Position numbers and translations under genes: made by a program
Part shown: in pieces, positions 8,206-19,266 of the stretch
Position numbering within the stretch: the first letter of the stretch is position 1
How the letters are laid out: each line of letters starts with the position of its first letter
Notes under the pieces: model-generated
The model's input: only the letters and a program-made list of their open reading frames with translations
Database searches by the model: none
Told to the model about the DNA's origin: nothing
Source of the DNA: Opitutus sp. GAS368
GTDB taxonomy: Bacteria > Verrucomicrobiota > Verrucomicrobiia > Opitutales > Opitutaceae
Direction: 5' to 3'
Length of the DNA stretch: 64,000 nt
NCBI GenBank assembly: GCA_945903465.1
Contig: CAMDOF010000013.1
Coordinates: 1-64,000, forward strand

Positions 8206-11193
8206 ATGAATATCCCTCCAGTTGCTCGAGTCGCGTGGGTTGGTCCGCGCGTAATTAATCAGCCTGGGCTGCTCCTCTGCCTCCTCTCGCTGGTACTGCT
8301 GCCACGCTTCGTTCAAGCCGCGGAGACTGGCGCACTCACCGGCTCGGTCAGCAACGCCGCGACGGGTAATCTCCTGGAGGGCGCCCGGGTGGAGTTGCCG
8401 GCACTCGGGGTCACGACGCTGGTCGATCAAACCGGTCGCTACGCTTTCGCGGCGCTGCCGCCCGGCACGCACGAAGTGGTCGTGTCCTATCTCGGCCTCG
8501 ATACGGTGCGCCGCGCGCTCACCTTGGTCGCGAGCCAGCGGACCGTGCAGAATTTCGATCTTACCACCGCGATTTACCAGATGGACCAGTTCAAGGTCAC
8601 CGGTGAGCGCGAAGGTGACGCCGCCGCCATCACCGCACAGCGCAACGCGCCCAATCTGAAGAACATCGCGGCGATGGATTCATTCGGCAACCTGCCCAAC
8701 ATGAACGCCGGCGAGGTGGCCATCCGTCTGCCAGGTCTGGCCGGCAACATCGGCGCGGGCGGCGAGCTCAGTGGCTTCACCATCCGCGGGATGCAACCCG
8801 GCCTGAACGTCGTGACGATGGACGGGGCCATGATCACGACCCAAGGCGCGATGGGCCGGGCGACAAACACCAATTACCTGGCAGGATCGATGTTTGACCA
8901 AGTTGAGCTGACGAAAGGGCACACGCCCGACAAGGGGGCCGACTCGCTCGGCGGCACGATCAATTTCAAGAGCCGTTCACCGCTGAGCATGCGGGAAAAA
9001 CGCCGCGTCGCCTACAACTTCTCGGCCCGCATCGCGCCCGCCTTCACCCAGCAAATTCCCTTGCGCGAGCAACGCCGCACCCACGCGCTTGGCAACGTCG
9101 CCTACCAAGAAGTGTTCGCCGTGAACGGCGGCGAGCGCAACCTCGGCGTGGCGGTCAATGTCTTCGACAGCGAAGTTGCGCTCGGCTGGTTCAACACCAC
9201 GCGGGACTACCAGACGACCACCACCGGACCCGCCTACCTTTGGGACTACCGCACCTCCGACACGTTCAATCACCGTCGGCAGAAGAATGTGAACGCACGG
9301 GCCGACTATCGTTTATCGCCGAACACCAAGCTCACGTTTGTCGCCCTCTACATCGACCATTCGGAAGTTTATCGGCGCCAGTACGACACCCGGGCGTTTA
9401 CCGCACAAACCGTCGGCACAACCGGTACGGCCGGCATTCTGCCCGGCTATACGGATCGCATCACGCAGGTCCGCGCCACCCCCGGATCGACGATTGATAT
9501 CACCATGACGGGGCCAAATAACTTCTTCAACCGGATGCGCCGGGCTGACGTCGGCGCCGAGCAAAAGTGGGGGCCGTGGTCGCTCGAGTACAGCGCTCGG
9601 TATACCCGCACGCATATTGATATTGGCAACGGCGAGGGCGGCATCCTCATCAATCGCCTCACCGGCATTGGCTGGATTCTCGATCGTACTCAGTCAGACC
9701 TCTATCCGCGCTTCATCCAGACGGAAGGACCCGATTTCACCAACGCCGCCAACTATCGTTCGCCCGCCAACGGACTTACTAACGGGAACAACGAAAACGA
9801 TCACGAGGTGACCGAGCTGCGCGGCGATTTCCGCTACGCGCTGCCGGGGCGTCGCCCGATCTTTCTCAAAAGCGGCTTTCACTGGCGCGAGCAAGTCGTG
9901 GCGGAAAACAGCCTTTCGCGGCGCTGGAGCTACACCGGCACCGGCCCGCTGCCGGCCGAGCCGTCGCTACTCATGTGGGACACGGTTAAGACCGGCCGCC
10001 GCCTCCCGCAATGGGAGGCGTCTCATTTTATCCGCGCACGCGAAGTCATCAACCCCTCACTCTGGCGAGAGGACCTCTATTTCCGCGAGCAGACGAAATT
10101 TACCGCCACGCGGGCGGTCACCGAGACAGTTACCGCCGGCTATCTAATGACCGAGGGCCGCCTGGGTCGCGAAGGGTGGCTGGGGCGTACCGGTTTCGTC
10201 GGCGGCGTTCGTAGCGAAATTACGGATACGGCGAGCGAGGGCTACGTCCGCGCCCGGACCGCCAGCACCGCGGCGGAGCAACTGGCCGATCCCGTGGGCG
10301 CCGCCCAGCGGGATTACGCGAACAGCCGGCGAGAGATCAGCGGCCGATACACCAAATCGTTTCCCAGCCTCCACCTCACCCACGAGGTGAATCCAAGCGT
10401 CAAGGCGCGGCTCAGCTGGTCAACGAGCTTCGGCCGCCCGTCGTTCAACAACGCGCTCCCCAACGAAACCGCGGGCGAGTCCACCCAAACCCTCACGGTC
10501 AACAACCCGGCGCTGTTGCCGCAGACCGCGCAAAACTGGGATGCTTCGCTCGAATATTATTTCGAGCCAGTCGGCGCGCTCTCGGTCGGATGGTTTCACA
10601 AAACGATCAAGGACTACATCGTGAGCGGCATCGTCGCGGGCACGGTGGGGACGGGCACTGGCAACGGCTATAACGGCGAGTACGCCGGTTTCTCTTTGCT
10701 GCGGGCAGCCAACGCCGGCACGGCGATCGTGCAGGGCTGGGAGTTCAGCTACCAACAGCAATTCACGTTTCTACCCGGTTTCCTCAAAGGCCTGAGCGGC
10801 TTGGTTAATTTTACCGCCCTCGATACGCACGGTGATTTTGGCGGGCGAGCCAACCTCACGACCGGCCAGGTGGCGGGCTTCATTCCGCGCAGCGCCAACG
10901 CCAGCCTCTCCTGGCGTTATCGCGCCTTCAGCACGCGGTTGCTGGCCAATTATACGAGCACCTATCTCACGAGCTATTCCGCTGCGAACGCCGGTCGCAA
11001 CATCTACCGCTTCGAACGTAACCTCATCAGCCTCGGCCTCGCGTATCAGGTCCGGTCAGCGCTCAGCCTGACGCTCGACGCGGACAATCTCACCAACGTG
11101 CCGCAATTCCTCTACCGCGGTCTCCCCGATCAGATCCAGAGCCTCAGCTACCCGGGAACGACGATCACCGTCGGTGTCAGCGGACGATTTTAG
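8206..11193 (+). CDS. TonB-dependent outer-membrane receptor
   Basis: About 995 residues from the ATG at 8206, chosen because a signal peptide (LLLCLLSLVLLPRFVQAAE) follows; the longer open frame begins inside the repeat. A carboxypeptidase-regulatory-like beta-sandwich (ALTGSVSNAATG to LTLVASQ, about 45-120) is followed by MDQFKVTGEREG, the plug domain (LRLPGLAG-type region, FTIRGMQPGLNVV) and a 22-strand barrel ending in an aromatic residue (TVGVSGRF). It imports a large substrate, probably an oligosaccharide, using TonB energy. No SusD partner is present, as is usual in Verrucomicrobiota. It begins 15 bp after a repeat end. Confidence 0.88.
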   Translation: MNIPPVARVAWVGPRVINQPGLLLCLLSLVLLPRFVQAAETGALTGSVSNAATGNLLEGARVELPALGVTTLVDQTGRYAFAALPPGTHEVVVSYLGLDTVRRALTLVASQRTVQNFDLTTAIYQMDQFKVTGEREGDAAAITAQRNAPNLKNIAAMDSFGNLPNMNAGEVAIRLPGLAGNIGAGGELSGFTIRGMQPGLNVVTMDGAMITTQGAMGRATNTNYLAGSMFDQVELTKGHTPDKGADSLGGTINFKSRSPLSMREKRRVAYNFSARIAPAFTQQIPLREQRRTHALGNVAYQEVFAVNGGERNLGVAVNVFDSEVALGWFNTTRDYQTTTTGPAYLWDYRTSDTFNHRRQKNVNARADYRLSPNTKLTFVALYIDHSEVYRRQYDTRAFTAQTVGTTGTAGILPGYTDRITQVRATPGSTIDITMTGPNNFFNRMRRADVGAEQKWGPWSLEYSARYTRTHIDIGNGEGGILINRLTGIGWILDRTQSDLYPRFIQTEGPDFTNAANYRSPANGLTNGNNENDHEVTELRGDFRYALPGRRPIFLKSGFHWREQVVAENSLSRRWSYTGTGPLPAEPSLLMWDTVKTGRRLPQWEASHFIRAREVINPSLWREDLYFREQTKFTATRAVTETVTAGYLMTEGRLGREGWLGRTGFVGGVRSEITDTASEGYVRARTASTAAEQLADPVGAAQRDYANSRREISGRYTKSFPSLHLTHEVNPSVKARLSWSTSFGRPSFNNALPNETAGESTQTLTVNNPALLPQTAQNWDASLEYYFEPVGALSVGWFHKTIKDYIVSGIVAGTVGTGTGNGYNGEYAGFSLLRAANAGTAIVQGWEFSYQQQFTFLPGFLKGLSGLVNFTALDTHGDFGGRANLTTGQVAGFIPRSANASLSWRYRAFSTRLLANYTSTYLTSYSAANAGRNIYRFERNLISLGLAYQVRSALSLTLDADNLTNVPQFLYRGLPDQIQSLSYPGTTITVGVSGRF

Positions 11194-11463
11194 GCCGCGA
11201 TTTTTCCACCTTGGCGAGCCGTGCCGTACCCTCGCCCCCCGCCTCGTCGAGGCACGCGCGCACGTGACGCCCGGGATCGGGCCGGCCCGCTCCACCCACC
11301 CGCGCTCCTCCGAAAATCCCGCGCCCGCCGAGTCCGGCCAAAAAATAAAATCTGGCTCCGGGCGGCGGATAACCAGCGGGCGACCCAAGGAAAATCTCCT
11401 CGGAAATTCCCTGCCCGAGGAGGCCTCCCACCCGATTTTACCGGCCAAAATCCAAGTCAGATT

Positions 11464-12702
11464 TTAACGCCGCGCCGCGACCTTGGGCCCACCCTGCGCG
11501 AGATTGCGGGCGCGAAGGCGCAAACCGTTGAGACGAATAAAACCGGTCGCATCGCTCTGATTATACCAGCTCTTCACCCCTTCCATCGAGGCGATCTTGT
11601 CATCGTAAAGTGAATACTTCGACTTCCGGCCGCAGGTGATGATGTTGCCCTTGTAAAGTTTTAGGCGGACCGTGCCGGTGACGAAGCGCTGGCTCTCGTC
11701 AACCATCGCCTGAAGCATTTCGCGCTCCGGGGCGAACCAGAAGCCGTTGTAAACCAGCTCGGCGTATTTCGGGATGAAACCGTCGCGCAGGTGCAAGACC
11801 TCTCGGTCGAGCGTGAGTGATTCCACCTGCCGGTGGGCCTGCATCAGGATCGTACCGCCGGGGGTTTCGTAAACGCCGCGTGACTTCATCCCGACGAAAC
11901 GATTTTCAACGAGATCGACGCGGCCAATGCCGTGCTTCCCACCAAGCTGGTTGAGCACCTTGAGCACACCACCGGGCGTCAGCGTCTTGCCGTTCACGGC
12001 CACGCAATCCCCCTTCACGAAATCGAGCTCAACATATTCCGCCTTGTCGGGCGCATCTTCGGGAGCGACGGAAAGTTTGAACATCGCCTTGTTTTCCGCG
12101 GTCGTCGGATCGAACCAGGGATCCTCAAGAATACCCGCCTCGTATGAAATATGGAGCAGGTTGCGATCCATCGAGTACGGCTTCTTGAGCGAAGCCTCGA
12201 CCGGAATCTTGTGCTCGGCGCAGTAGGCGATCATCTCCGCGCGGCCAGGAAACAACTCACGATAAGCTTCCATCTTCCAGGGCGCGATGATCTGGAGCTG
12301 CGGGGCGAGGGCCATGTACGTCAGCTCAAAACGGCATTGATCATTGCCCTTGCCGGTGGCGCCATGCGCAACCGTGTCGGCCTTTTCCTTCTTCGCGATG
12401 GCGACTTGTGCCTTGGCGATGAGCGGGCGGGCGATCGAGGTGCCGAGATAATACTGACCCTCGTAAATCGCGTTGGCCCGAATCATCGGATAGATGAAAT
12501 CGCTGGCGAATTCCTCGACCAAATCGAGAGTGTAGTGCTTGGAGGCGCCGGTCTTCAGGGCCTTCTTGTCGAGCCCTTTGAGCTCCTCTTCTTGACCGAC
12601 GTCGGCCGCAAACGTGACGATCTCCGCGTCGTACGTTTCCTTGAGCCATTTGACGATGACGGACGTGTCGAGGCCGCCCGAGTATGCGAGAACGATTTTC
12701 AT
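11464..12702 (-). CDS. argG: argininosuccinate synthase
   Basis: A 412-residue ATP-dependent ligase that joins citrulline and aspartate, the penultimate step of arginine synthesis. The N-terminal PP-loop [10 protein letters not shown] (5-14) binds [13 protein letters not shown] and YLGTSIARP are family signatures for citrulline and aspartate binding, and the length is normal. It lies at the head of a group of leftward arginine genes but is separated from argF by 390 bp, so it probably has its own promoter. argH is not in the window. The 270 bp between it and the TonB gene hold no gene. Confidence 0.97.
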   Translation of the reverse strand: MKIVLAYSGGLDTSVIVKWLKETYDAEIVTFAADVGQEEELKGLDKKALKTGASKHYTLDLVEEFASDFIYPMIRANAIYEGQYYLGTSIARPLIAKAQVAIAKKEKADTVAHGATGKGNDQCRFELTYMALAPQLQIIAPWKMEAYRELFPGRAEMIAYCAEHKIPVEASLKKPYSMDRNLLHISYEAGILEDPWFDPTTAENKAMFKLSVAPEDAPDKAEYVELDFVKGDCVAVNGKTLTPGGVLKVLNQLGGKHGIGRVDLVENRFVGMKSRGVYETPGGTILMQAHRQVESLTLDREVLHLRDGFIPKYAELVYNGFWFAPEREMLQAMVDESQRFVTGTVRLKLYKGNIITCGRKSKYSLYDDKIASMEGVKSWYNQSDATGFIRLNGLRLRARNLAQGGPKVAARR

Positions 12703-13092
12703 GGATGAGCGTAAAGTCTGTGCACGCCGACGGCGCGGCGCGCAAAATAAAAAACCATTGATTTCTCCATCAGCTGGCCTGGATGGCCCCAGCGAGTTCC
12801 CGAATAAAATGCCGCCCGCGGCCGCTGCTTAGCGGGGCGGGGCAACCCCGAGGTCTTTTATTTGAATGCCTGATCCCGCCGTGCCGCCCCCGCGCGGATG
12901 CGGACCGGGCAAAACCACGAGACGCCGCGGAACTTCGCCGGCCGCAGCCAGCCGCCCCCGGTAAAAAAGTTGGGGACAAGCGTCCCTTCCCGAGAGCTGG
13001 CGCGCGGCGCAGACGAAACCGCCAGAAGCCGCGTGACCAAAGCGCGTGACCAACGCGGGCCACGCCCCCTTGGGGTTCGCCACTCGCCACGC
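12703..13092. other. gene-free spacer between argG and argF
   Basis: Short open frames exist but none resembles a protein. The stretch should hold the argG promoter (leftward). A TTTTTAC/GGGGACAAGCGTCCC palindromic element lies at about 12967-12990 and could fold, but it lacks a T tract on the relevant strand. Nothing else is identified. Confidence 0.4.
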
Positions 13093-14046
13093 TTACCGCC
13101 GCTGCGCGACCAATTGCGTCAGAATCGCCTTCTGCATGTGGAGACGGTTTTCTGCTTGGTCGAAAATTATCGAGCGTGGATTCGCCAACACTTCCGGCAT
13201 CACTTCCTCGCCCTCGTGAGCTGGCAAACAATGCATGAACAGGGCGTCTGGCTTGGCCGCGGCCAACAGCTTGCCCGTCACCGCGTAAGGCGCCATGACC
13301 CGGAGACGGGCCGCTTGCTCTTCTTCTTTACCCATGCTGACCCAAACATCCGTGTAGACGACGTCCGCCCCGCGCACGGCCGCGATCGGATCGGTATAAA
13401 ATTCATAGCCACCGGGGAAGCCGGCGTTTGCCAAAAACGCATCGAAGGCCGGCGTCGGGGCAAAACCCTTGGGCCCCGCGAGAGCGACCTTCATCCCGAA
13501 AAGATTGGCGCCGAGGACCCAAGAGTAGGCCATGTTGCAGGCAGTATCGCCAACGAAAGTGATTTTGCGGCCTCGCAAGGAGCCGAATAATTTGACCCCG
13601 CTGGTGCCCTGCGCCCAGCGCTCCGCCAGGGTAAACGCATCCGAGTAAATCTGGCAGGGATGCAGAAAATCCGTGAGCGCATTAATCACCGGCACGCTTC
13701 CCGCCGCCGCCAAGCGCTCGACCTCGCTGTGGTCAAACGTGCGCACAATCAGACCGTGCACAAAGCGCGACAGCACCCGGGCGGTGTCCTCGATCGTCTC
13801 GCCCCGACCAATCTGAATATCATTCTTATTCAGGAAAAGCGGATGCCCCCCCAGCTCGTGAATACCGACTTCAAACGACACGCGCGTCCGGGTCGACGCC
13901 TTGGCAAAGATCAGCGCCCACGTCTGCCCCTTCAGCGGCAGGGGGACGCCGCGCTGGCCGCGTTTCCTCTTTAACTCACGGGCCAAGGCAAATAATTTCG
14001 GCAGCTCCGCACGTTCGAAATCGGTTTCTTTGAGGAAGTGCTTCAT
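13093..14046 (-). CDS. argF: ornithine carbamoyltransferase
   Basis: 317 residues; it transfers the carbamoyl group from carbamoyl phosphate to ornithine to give citrulline. The carbamoyl-phosphate motif STRTR is at 51-55, HPCQ follows in the middle, and the catalytic HCLP is at 272-275. It sits downstream of argD (102 bp gap) on the same strand. Its start ATG is preceded by a C-rich leader with no Shine-Dalgarno motif. Confidence 0.96.
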   Translation of the reverse strand: MKHFLKETDFERAELPKLFALARELKRKRGQRGVPLPLKGQTWALIFAKASTRTRVSFEVGIHELGGHPLFLNKNDIQIGRGETIEDTARVLSRFVHGLIVRTFDHSEVERLAAAGSVPVINALTDFLHPCQIYSDAFTLAERWAQGTSGVKLFGSLRGRKITFVGDTACNMAYSWVLGANLFGMKVALAGPKGFAPTPAFDAFLANAGFPGGYEFYTDPIAAVRGADVVYTDVWVSMGKEEEQAARLRVMAPYAVTGKLLAAAKPDALFMHCLPAHEGEEVMPEVLANPRSIIFDQAENRLHMQKAILTQLVAQRR

Positions 14047-14147
14047 CGGAAGCGGGGGACGCTAAATCGGCGGATTGCCGCTCTACGAGTCGAAAATGAA
14101 GGCAAGGCCCTCGCGTGCTCAGAAAGTCACCGGGGCGCGTCGGGCAA

Positions 14148-15365
14148 TCAGCCGCTGGTCGCGAGCACAGCCCGGAAAATTTCCACTGATTTCGCGAGTT
14201 CCTCTGCTGTCGCCGTGAGCGGAGGGAGGAGGCGAACGACGTTGCCGCCCGCGCTCGGCGCGAGGAGACCACGCGAGCGCATGGCCGCCAAGAGGGGCGC
14301 GGGATCACCCGCCACCTGCACGCCCACGAGGTACCCCTGTCCCCGCACCGCCAAGACCTGTCGCGGAAAATCGACGACGAGTTGGCGAAGGCTCTCGTGC
14401 CACGGTGCGCTTTGCGCACGAACCTGCTCCATGATTTTTTCCTGCTCGAGCACATCCAAAACGGCGTGCGCGGCCGCGCACGCGAGTGGCGTGCCCCCAA
14501 AGGTCGTGCCGTGGTTGCCGGGATGAAACAACTCCGCGAAGCGCGCGCCCACCCAAACCGCGCCGATCGGGAAACCGCCCCCGAGCCCCTTCGCCATCCC
14601 GATCGCATCGGGCGTGATGCCCGCGTGCTCGTAGGAAAAAAACCGCCCCGTGCGCCCAATCCCGCACTGCACCTCGTCGAGGAGCAGCAACAGATTATGC
14701 TGATCACAGAGGCGCCGGAGACCGCTGAGGAACTCCGGCTGGCAGGGATTAATTCCTCCCTCGCCCTGAATTGTCTCCACGAAAATCGCCGCCGTCGTGT
14801 CGTCAATCAAGGCGGCAAACGAATCGAGGTTATTGAGTTCGCCGAAGACAAAACCAGCGACCAGCGGCCGAAACCCTTTTTGAATTTTCTCTTGGGGAGT
14901 CGCGCTCATCCCGCCAAAGGTCCGGCCGTGAAAAGCATTTTGGGCGCAAATGATTTTGTAACACTTGCCCTCCTCTCCCGATTTTTCCATGCCGTGAAGA
15001 CGCGCCAACTTGATCAAAGCCTCGTTGGCCTCCGCCCCGCTGTTACAAAAAAATACCCGACCCGGCCCCGCGTAACCGACGAGGCGCCGCGCTAAATCCG
15101 CTTGGAGCGGATGGCGAAAGAGATTGCTGACGTGCACCAACTGAGCCGCCTGCCGCTGTACGGCCGCCACCCAGTGCGGATGGCAATGCCCAAGGGCGCT
15201 GACCGCAATGCCCGAGGTGAAATCGAGATACACCTGCCCCGCGTCGTCCCAGACCTGCGCACCCTGACCGCGCACCAGCGTGAGCGGCGCGCGGGCGTAG
15301 TTCTTCATCACGTGGGCGTCGTAGAGATCAGCGGTGTTCGTCCGAGCGATTGCAGGAGGGATCAT
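14148..15365 (-). CDS. argD: acetylornithine aminotransferase
   Basis: 405 residues from the ATG at 15365 (an in-frame TTG lies two codons upstream). Class-III PLP aminotransferase: pyridoxal ring aspartate D230 in DEVQ, Schiff-base lysine K259 in MAKGLGGG, and NSGAEANEALIK for phosphate binding. It converts N-acetylglutamate semialdehyde to N-acetylornithine. GEGGINP is also typical. It lies between argB (upstream, 89 bp) and argF on the minus strand, giving the likely order argB-argD-argF in one transcript. Confidence 0.94.
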   Translation of the reverse strand: MIPPAIARTNTADLYDAHVMKNYARAPLTLVRGQGAQVWDDAGQVYLDFTSGIAVSALGHCHPHWVAAVQRQAAQLVHVSNLFRHPLQADLARRLVGYAGPGRVFFCNSGAEANEALIKLARLHGMEKSGEEGKCYKIICAQNAFHGRTFGGMSATPQEKIQKGFRPLVAGFVFGELNNLDSFAALIDDTTAAIFVETIQGEGGINPCQPEFLSGLRRLCDQHNLLLLLDEVQCGIGRTGRFFSYEHAGITPDAIGMAKGLGGGFPIGAVWVGARFAELFHPGNHGTTFGGTPLACAAAHAVLDVLEQEKIMEQVRAQSAPWHESLRQLVVDFPRQVLAVRGQGYLVGVQVAGDPAPLLAAMRSRGLLAPSAGGNVVRLLPPLTATAEELAKSVEIFRAVLATSG

Positions 15366-15454
15366 GTTCAAAATGCGTTCATGGGCGACCAGCGCAGCGT
15401 CTTTTAACGATCAAGGGCTCGGCCGGCCGCGCATTACAAAACGGAGGCGCGACC

Positions 15455-16336
15455 CTAGCCGTGGACAATTTCGGTGCCGATGCCGCGATCGGTAAATATC
15501 TCGAGCAGGAGCGAGTGCGGCAAGCGGCCATCAATAAAATGCACGCGTTGCACCCCTTCCGCCAACGCCCGAACCGCACTCTGCACCTTCGGCCGCATGC
15601 CCTTGTCGATCACGCCCTTTTTCTTGAGCTCGTCAACTTGGCTAATCTTAAGCGTCGAGATGAGACTGTCCGGGTTCGACGGGACGGAAAGCAACCCGGG
15701 GACATCACTCATGTAAACCAAACGCCTCGCCCGCAGCGCACTCGCGACCCGGCCCGCGACCAAATCTGCGTTCACGTTGTACGGCTTGCCATCATAGCCC
15801 TCTGCGACCGGCGAAATCACTGGGGTAAACCCATCGCCAATCTCTTTTTTTATCAACTTCACCTTCACCTCGGTGACATCGCCCACGTAGCCTAGATCAA
15901 CGGGGTTACCGTCGTCGTCCTCGGTCAACTTCTGGCACACCAGCACCGTATCACCAGGCAATCCCTTGGGCTTACCTTTGGCCATGACCAAAGCCGCACA
16001 GACTTCTTTGTTCACAATCTCATCCAGAGTTTTCTTTACCACGTTGATCGTGGCTTCGTCGGTCACGCGGAGACCGTTCACAAAATTCGCTTTGAGCCCG
16101 GAGCTCTCCATCGCCTTCGTGATGGCCTTGCCACCGCCGTGCACCACGACGACGTTGATCCCCACCGCCGCTAGAAAAGCGATGTCGAAGGCGACCCGCA
16201 TGCGCACCACGGGATCGGGGTCATCCATAAAGCTGCCACCATATTTGATGACAAACGTGGACCCGCGAAAATCTTGGATGTAAGGGAGCGCCTCGAGCAG
16301 AACCTTCGACTTGGCGGTAACTTCAGAAACATTCAT
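15455..16336 (-). CDS. argB: acetylglutamate kinase
   Basis: About 293 residues. The open frame extends 39 codons further upstream, but the ATG at 16336 ([10 protein letters not shown]) gives the normal family start; the extra part ([11 protein letters not shown]) has no family counterpart. It phosphorylates N-acetylglutamate. KYGGSFM and VVHGGGKAI are the nucleotide and substrate loops, and NVNADLVAG is a C-terminal family motif. It is divergent from argJ, leaving 224 bp for both promoters, and probably leads argB-argD-argF. Confidence 0.95.
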   Translation of the reverse strand: MNVSEVTAKSKVLLEALPYIQDFRGSTFVIKYGGSFMDDPDPVVRMRVAFDIAFLAAVGINVVVVHGGGKAITKAMESSGLKANFVNGLRVTDEATINVVKKTLDEIVNKEVCAALVMAKGKPKGLPGDTVLVCQKLTEDDDGNPVDLGYVGDVTEVKVKLIKKEIGDGFTPVISPVAEGYDGKPYNVNADLVAGRVASALRARRLVYMSDVPGLLSVPSNPDSLISTLKISQVDELKKKGVIDKGMRPKVQSAVRALAEGVQRVHFIDGRLPHSLLLEIFTDRGIGTEIVHG

Positions 16337-16560
16337 CAAAGTGGAGGACACGAACGATCGGGCGTGGACTGATGGAAAAAAATAATGCGCACAGTTGCAG
16401 TGAAAGCCTAGCAATAAGGCACACCCCGCGCGCATTTCCATAAAAATTTTCACCGCCGCGTCGGTTTCGTGCGAGCGCCCGCGCCTGCACTTGGCGGCGC
16501 GCCCATTTTGTCGCGCAAATTTTTCTTCACTCCGCGGCCCACTCGTCCCACTCCTCTCGC

Positions 16561-17877
16561 GTGCCCAGTACGAATCTCACCTTCACGCATCGCGACGAAC
16601 ATCGCGCTTGGCTCGCGAGCCAAGCGGCGCTCCCAGCGGGGTTTCGAGTCGGCTGTACTCGTTTTAAGTTCACTCCGCACGAGGCCCCGAAGCCGGCCCA
16701 GATGACCCTGACCCTGCTCGCCCTCGACGAGCCCACCACGGCGTTCGCGGCCATGTTCACCCGGAACGCTTTCCCCGGCGCGCCCGTGCTCATCGGTCGC
16801 CAGCGGCTCGCCGAGCCCAAGATAGGCGCCGTCATCATTAATAATAAAATTTCCAACGTCTGCGCCCCCGGTGGCGTCGATGCCTCGGAAAAGATCTGTG
16901 CGGCCACGGCTCAGGCCCTCGGCTTCACCTCCGCGCAAATTCTACCCAGTTCGACCGGCGTGATCGGCTGGCGACTCCCCGTCGAGGCAATGATCAGCGA
17001 ACTACCGGCCGCCGCCCGCGCACTCGCGGGGGGCTCCATTCTCCCAGCGGCGGAGGGCATCGTCACAACCGACCTCTACCCCAAGATCCGCCGCGCGGAA
17101 GTCGGCGCGGGAAGCATCGTGGGCATCGCGAAAGGTGCGGGTATGATTGAGCCGAACATGGCGACGATGCTCGTCTACATCCTCACGGATATTGCCGTCC
17201 CGCGGGCCGAACTTCGGCCCATGCTCGCCCGCGCCGTCGACGCGAGTTTCAATGCCATCAGCGTGGACAGCGACACCAGCACGTCCGATACCGTCGTCGC
17301 TCTTTCCTCGGGCCGGGTACCGTTCAATGACTGGAGCACCTTCGAGCGCGGTCTCCACCAGGTGTGCCGCGATCTCGCCGAGGACGTCGTGCGCAACGGC
17401 GAAGGCGTTCGGCACGTGATCCGCGTCACCGTTAAAAACACCGCGAGCCTCGGTCTCGCCCGCGCTTTGGGCAAGGCGGTCGTCAACGGCCCGCTTTTTA
17501 AATGCGCAGTGGCGGGCAACGATCCCAACGTGGGTCGCCTCATCCAAGCGATCGGCAAGTACGTCGGCGCGCACGCCCCGGGCACGAATCTCTCCAAGCT
17601 CAGCGCGCACATGGGTGGCGTGAAAATCTTCGCCGACGGCGTGTTTCAACTCGACCCCACCAAGGAGTCGGCCCTCGTGGCTCACCTCAAGGCTGCCGAA
17701 CTCTACCAGAGCGCCCCCTCGCCCGATGGCATTTTCTCAGCCCCAATTGATTTTCCTCCCCACGAACGTTCCGTGGAGCTGGAGATCGATATCGGCAACG
17801 GCGCCGCCTCCGCCTCCGTCATCGGCGGAGACCTCACGCACGAGTACATCAGCGAAAACGCCGATTACCGCAGCTGA
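16561..17877 (+). CDS. argJ: bifunctional glutamate N-acetyltransferase / ornithine acetyltransferase
   Basis: 438 residues with a GTG start. The self-cleaving enzyme moves the acetyl group from N-acetylornithine back to glutamate, and in bifunctional forms also makes N-acetylglutamate from acetyl-CoA. Nucleophile T202 lies in EPNMATML after KGAGMI (191-196), and the oxyanion loop is STGVIG (131-136). The cyclic route fits the absence of argA or argE nearby. It is divergent from argB and convergent with argC; 59 bp separate the stops of argJ and argC. Confidence 0.95.
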   Translation: MPSTNLTFTHRDEHRAWLASQAALPAGFRVGCTRFKFTPHEAPKPAQMTLTLLALDEPTTAFAAMFTRNAFPGAPVLIGRQRLAEPKIGAVIINNKISNVCAPGGVDASEKICAATAQALGFTSAQILPSSTGVIGWRLPVEAMISELPAAARALAGGSILPAAEGIVTTDLYPKIRRAEVGAGSIVGIAKGAGMIEPNMATMLVYILTDIAVPRAELRPMLARAVDASFNAISVDSDTSTSDTVVALSSGRVPFNDWSTFERGLHQVCRDLAEDVVRNGEGVRHVIRVTVKNTASLGLARALGKAVVNGPLFKCAVAGNDPNVGRLIQAIGKYVGAHAPGTNLSKLSAHMGGVKIFADGVFQLDPTKESALVAHLKAAELYQSAPSPDGIFSAPIDFPPHERSVELEIDIGNGAASASVIGGDLTHEYISENADYRS

Positions 17878-17936
17878 GCCCGGCGGTTCGGGCACGGCCT
17901 TGCCGCCACGCCTGCGCAAATCAGCCACCGGCGAGC

Positions 17937-18962
17937 TCAGATGAGCCCGGCGGTCTCCTCGAACCCACACCAAAGATTCATAATCTGCACGGCTTGGCCA
18001 CTCGCTCCTTTCATCAGGTTATCCTCCGCCACAGTAATCACAAAATTTCCGGTGCGCGGATCGTGCACCGCCGACATGTCCACCCGGTTCGTACCCACCA
18101 CCTGCGCCGTATCCGGACTCTCGCCCGTCGGTAGGATCTGCACAAACGGCCGCCCCGCGTAAGCTTCGCGCCACGTCGCATAAAGTTGCGCCAAGGTGGC
18201 CCCCGCCGCCGCCGGTACCGTAATCGTCGTCGCAATGCCCCGACGCATCGGTGCGAGGTGCGGATTAAACTGGATCACAATGTTCGCGCCCGTATGCAGC
18301 GCGAGTTGCTCTTCCACCTCCGCCAGATGGCGGTGCTTGACGAGTCCGTAAGCCTTGATGCTTTCCGCACGTTCAACATACAGGTACATCTCTTCGATCT
18401 TCTTCCCGGCCCCGCTCACGCCGCTGTAGGCGTTGACCACAATGTGTTCGCGACTGATGACCGCGGCTTTTAACAAGGGGACCAACGGAACCAACATACT
18501 CGTCGGGTAGCAACCAGGGGCGGCGATCAGCTTGGCCTCGGTTTTCCACTCAGGGGCCGTCAACTCCGGCAACACAAACCGCGCCGCCGCCAACAACTCC
18601 GGCGCAGGGTGCTCCCCATAATATTTTTGATAGGTCGCCACATCCGCGATGCGAAAGTCGGCACTCAGGTCGATGACCCGCTTGCCGCCCGCGACCAATA
18701 CCTTCGCATATGCCGCGGCGGCCCCGTGCGGCAACGCCAGGAAAAAGAGATCAAGATCACTCGCCGCGAGCGCCACCGCATCAGAGTCAACGAATCGCAG
18801 ACCGCGATCCGCCCCCCGTAGCGAGGGGATCACGGTCGCCAAAGCCTTCCCCGCTTGGCTGCGCGAAGTCACCGCCGCCAGCGTCACCCGAGGGTGCCCC
18901 AGCAGCAATTTAACCAACACCTCTCCAGAATAACCGGAGGCACCAACAATGCCGACTTTCAT
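17937..18962 (-). CDS. argC: N-acetyl-gamma-glutamyl-phosphate reductase
   Basis: 341 residues. NADPH-dependent reduction of N-acetylglutamyl phosphate, the step between ArgB and ArgD. The N-terminal dinucleotide fold reads GIVGASGYSGEVLVKLL, and the catalytic cysteine C151 is in APGCYPTS. It is transcribed toward argJ. The 304 bp upstream (18963-19266) hold an AT-rich patch near 19010-19045 suitable for a promoter but no gene. Confidence 0.96.
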   Translation of the reverse strand: MKVGIVGASGYSGEVLVKLLLGHPRVTLAAVTSRSQAGKALATVIPSLRGADRGLRFVDSDAVALAASDLDLFFLALPHGAAAAYAKVLVAGGKRVIDLSADFRIADVATYQKYYGEHPAPELLAAARFVLPELTAPEWKTEAKLIAAPGCYPTSMLVPLVPLLKAAVISREHIVVNAYSGVSGAGKKIEEMYLYVERAESIKAYGLVKHRHLAEVEEQLALHTGANIVIQFNPHLAPMRRGIATTITVPAAAGATLAQLYATWREAYAGRPFVQILPTGESPDTAQVVGTNRVDMSAVHDPRTGNFVITVAEDNLMKGASGQAVQIMNLWCGFEETAGLI

Positions 18963-19266
18963 AAGCGTAGACGTTCGCGCACCCCCGTGGCAGAATCCAG
19001 TTCGATTTTTAAAAGAAAATAAAACGCGTTGCTAAAAATCGACGCCGCGCGCGCGGAAAATCACGATCGGTCACGAATTTTACCCGGTCCCCTCGCGCAC
19101 CGCCGCTGGCCCATCCGCCCAACTCGCGACCCAGCACCAACCCGGCCTTAAACTGCGCTTTCTCAAAACGACCGCACCGAACCGCCCGGCCCACCCCGTC
19201 GCGCGCTCAACGCGGTCGCTCCGACGGCGTTCGCGCGCCAGCCCACTTCGCCTCAGAACTTGGTCC

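Noticed and set aside
16407..16415. CCTAGCAAT upstream of argB, the terminal 9-mer of the repeat family
   Set aside because: The preceding bases do not match the rest of the repeat end, and one chance occurrence of a 9-mer in this length is expected.
17874..17954. Direct repeat TGAGCCCGGCGG at the ends of argJ and argC
   Set aside because: A 12-13-bp match, one copy being the argJ stop and the other coding the argC end; likely chance in GC-rich DNA, with no sign of recombination.
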